From positions 1-49,865 of the forward strand of contig NZ_CAUM01000008.1 of assembly GCF_000350085.1 (NCBI RefSeq): a DNA stretch of 49,865 nucleotides, given 5' to 3'. The translations under genes were made by a program, and so were the position numbers. Shown here piece by piece: positions 48,377 to 49,865 of the stretch; position 1 is the first letter of the stretch, and each line of letters opens with the position of its first letter. Source of the stretch: Mesorhizobium metallidurans STM 2683 (GTDB lineage: Bacteria; Pseudomonadota; Alphaproteobacteria; Rhizobiales; Rhizobiaceae). Under the pieces are notes generated by a model. It had not been told where the DNA came from. It did not search any database and saw nothing but the letters and a program-made list of their open reading frames with translations.

Positions 48377-48402
48377 AAAACCGGGCCGAATTGCCCGGTT
48401 TT
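48377..48402. terminator. Intrinsic terminator after the Nfu gene
   Basis: A perfect 10-bp stem, aaaaccgggc (48377-48386) and gcccggtttt (48393-48402), has a 6-nt loop (cgaatt) and T-rich sequence after it. A-rich sequence precedes it, so it can work on both strands. Confidence 0.88.
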
Positions 48403-48458
48403 CTGTTTTGGACGTCAGTTGTTGCCTAGACGGTCCGCGTATGAAAATCTTCTTGTTT

Positions 48459-48507
48459 GACCATGATCTTTTCCGAAAACCGGTTTCCACTTTTCGGGAT
48501 CATGGTC
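48459..48507. repeat. Rhizobial palindromic repeat (catgatc...gatcatg type)
   Basis: gaccatgatc (48459-48468) and gatcatggtc (48498-48507) are perfect 10-bp arms. Inside, ccgaaaa and ttttcgg pair around ccggtttccac. This sequence type is common between rhizobial genes. It abuts the stop codon of the L,D-transpeptidase (48508-48510). Confidence 0.85.
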
Positions 48508-49125
48508 CTATAAAACGATGACCTTGGTGCCGACCGATGTGCGGTCGTAGAGGTCGATGATGTCCTGGTTCATCAGCCGGATGCAGCCCGACGACACCGC
48601 CTTGCCGATCGAGTTCCATTCCGGGCTGCCATGCAGGCGGTAGCCCGAATCGCCGCCCCTGTTGAACAGATACATGGCGCGCGCGCCGAGCGGGTTATTC
48701 AACCCCGGCTCCATGCCGCCGGCGAACTTGGCCAACTCGGGCTGGCGCTTGATCATCGCTCCGGGCGGCGTCCAGGTCGGCCATTCGCGCTTCAGCGCGA
48801 TGCGGGCGGTGCCATTCCATTCAAAGCCTTCGCGGCCGACGCCGATGCCGTAGCGCATCGCCTCGCCGTCGCTCATGACGAAATAGAGGAACTTGTTCTG
48901 CGTATCGACGATGATGGTGCCCGGCTTTTCCCTGGTGTCGTAATCCACCACTTGCCGGCGGTACTTGAACGGCACTTTTTCGATCGGAATACGCGGCAAT
49001 GAATAACCGGCATCGGTCATCGCGCCATAGTCGTTAGAGAACACCCGCGAGCCGATGGTGCTGCAACCGCTGATAGCGGTCGACAGCGCAAGTGCAGCGA
49101 CGATTGCAAATGACTTCAAGCGCAT
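48508..49125 (-). CDS. L,D-transpeptidase (YkuD) lipoprotein
   Basis: 205 residues. The signal peptide ends in a lipobox (STAISGC, Cys21), so the protein is anchored in a membrane on the periplasmic side. The YkuD domain has the catalytic motif RLHGSPEWNSIGKAVSSGCIRL in part, with the nucleophile Cys in SSGCIRL and His in LHGSPE. It makes 3-3 cross-links in peptidoglycan or attaches proteins to it. ATG 49125 (MRLKSFAIV) is chosen because it begins a proper signal peptide, with GGA 7 nt upstream; the frame extends to 49215. It diverges from cueR. Confidence 0.9.
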   Translation of the reverse strand: MRLKSFAIVAALALSTAISGCSTIGSRVFSNDYGAMTDAGYSLPRIPIEKVPFKYRRQVVDYDTREKPGTIIVDTQNKFLYFVMSDGEAMRYGIGVGREGFEWNGTARIALKREWPTWTPPGAMIKRQPELAKFAGGMEPGLNNPLGARAMYLFNRGGDSGYRLHGSPEWNSIGKAVSSGCIRLMNQDIIDLYDRTSVGTKVIVL

Positions 49126-49353
49126 AAAAAGGTCCGATGCCCCGCCCAAAATAGTGCGGCTCGTTACGGCCGCTTTGTCGCCATCATTCATGCTGGCATT
49201 TGCTTTGCTTGCCAAGCGCGCGATGCCTATATGCGAGGGCTTACGTGCCGGTAACCACGTTACTATGGCATTTCGGCAACAGGCCTCAGGGGATTGTGAA
49301 GCAAAATCAATGGGGGCAGTTCGTCAAGGCTGCCGGAAGTCGAGGAAGTCACC

Positions 49354-49776
49354 ATGAATGTCGGCGATGCTGCCCACCGTTCCGGCCTGCCGGCCAAGAC
49401 CATCCGCTACTATGAGGAGATCGGCCTGATTCGTCCCCGGCGCGCCGGCAATGGCTACCGCGACTATACGGGCGACGACATCCACCGGCTGGCTTTCCTG
49501 CGCCGCGCGCGCAACCTGGGCTTTTCCATCGACGATTGCCGCCAGTTGATGGCGCTCTATCAGGATCGCAGCCGCGCCAGCCACGACGTGCGCGAGATCG
49601 CGGCCGCCCATGTCAGCGCCATCGAGGAGAAGGTGCGCGAGTTGCAGTCGATGCGCACGACCCTGCAGAAACTGATCCACGCCTGCCACGGCGACGACCG
49701 GCCGGACTGCCCGATTTTGGATGATATCGCGGGTGGTGCGGAGGACGGCAATAAGGGCGCTTCGGCGGCAGTGTAG
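49354..49776 (+). CDS. cueR: Copper-responsive MerR-family regulator CueR
   Basis: 140 residues. The MerR helix-turn-helix starts MNVGDAAHRSGLPAKTIRYYEEIGLI. The dimer helix contains VRELQSMRTTL. The metal loop ACHGDDRPDCPILDDI has Cys111 and Cys119, the two ligands that bind Cu(I) in E. coli CueR, and Ser76 stands where the +1-selective Ser77 is. It activates copper-export genes by untwisting promoters with 19-bp spacers, such as the one before copA at 40322-40352. A purine-rich gaggaag precedes the ATG. The gene is separated from copA by 9 kb, and its stop codon lies within bases of an IS fragment. Confidence 0.93.
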   Translation: MNVGDAAHRSGLPAKTIRYYEEIGLIRPRRAGNGYRDYTGDDIHRLAFLRRARNLGFSIDDCRQLMALYQDRSRASHDVREIAAAHVSAIEEKVRELQSMRTTLQKLIHACHGDDRPDCPILDDIAGGAEDGNKGASAAV

Positions 49777-49865
49777 GCAACACCGTCGAAGGCTATTATT
49801 CGATCTTCAAGCGCGGCATGAAGGGCGTTTACCAGCATTGCGCCGAACACCATCTGCACCGCTAT
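49767..49865 (+). mobile_element. IS1595-family (ISXO2-like) transposase fragment, truncated at both ends
   Basis: From about 49776 the frame reads GNTVEGYYSIFKRGMKGVY and then QHCAEHHLHRY to the window edge. This is the conserved C-terminal part of ISXO2-like DDE transposases, including the catalytic Glu region (NTVEG). No start codon or N-terminal part precedes it, because cueR coding sequence ends at 49776. It is therefore a 5'-truncated copy; the 3' end lies outside the window. The exact left boundary is uncertain to about 10 bases. Confidence 0.85.

Overview
The window looks like chromosomal DNA of an alphaproteobacterium of the order Rhizobiales, most likely Mesorhizobium or a close relative. 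Evidence: high G+C, dense coding on both strands, the block of malic enzyme (with phosphotransacetylase domain), mutS, glnD, murJ and trpS that is typical of rhizobia, and many intergenic palindromes of the 'cttctcccc...ggggagaag' and 'catgatc...ggttttc...gatcatg' kinds that litter Mesorhizobium genomes. The genus is inferred, not proven. I saw no rRNA, tRNA or CRISPR array. The only transposase sequence is a fragment at the extreme right edge.

Layout. (1) 117-8579: a putative import and catabolism locus. It has a PotD-like binding protein, a LysR regulator and a DeoR regulator on the minus strand. Opposite them are a LicA-type small-molecule kinase translationally coupled to a dimethylglycine/sarcosine dehydrogenase-like flavoprotein, then a methyltransferase and a second LicA-type kinase. 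The transporter permeases would lie left of the window. (2) 8591-13885: a DMT exporter, a low-G+C orphan membrane protein, a small lipoprotein, a CodA-like deaminase and an MsbA-like ABC exporter. (3) 14044-18249: housekeeping ilvD and prfC around a VOC/PhnB-like protein. (4) 18391-22358: a FAD oxidoreductase, an amidase with an unusual active-site motif, the remnant of a class II glutamine amidotransferase, a DUF6356-like protein and an Lrp/AsnC regulator. (5) 22443-28523: dut, a HAD phosphatase, an ICL/PEP-mutase-like enzyme, a trans-3-hydroxyproline dehydratase-like protein, an EI24/CysZ-like membrane protein, a DMT transporter and a PfkB-family (adenosine-type) kinase. (6) 28966-36192: a His/Cys-rich exported protein, malic enzyme, a glycosyltransferase and mutS. 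(7) 36421-41331: an aldo/keto reductase, a copper module (copA plus a DUF305 protein, driven by a CueR-type promoter) and a GT25 glycosyltransferase, sitting between mutS and glnD. (8) 41365-49776: glnD, murJ, trpS, a universal stress protein, a Nfu-type Fe-S scaffold, an L,D-transpeptidase lipoprotein and cueR. The window ends in an IS1595-type transposase fragment.

How the parts work together. The clearest circuit is copper control. The copA promoter carries a textbook 19-bp-spaced CueR dyad, but the only CueR in the window is 9 kb away, next to the IS remnant. The most interesting metabolic unit is the locus at 117-8579, whose substrate is unknown; a methylated amine or amino alcohol fits the enzyme families. 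Several intergenic palindromic elements touch or supply the stop codons of flanking genes, which suggests recurrent insertion of small mobile repeats just downstream of genes.
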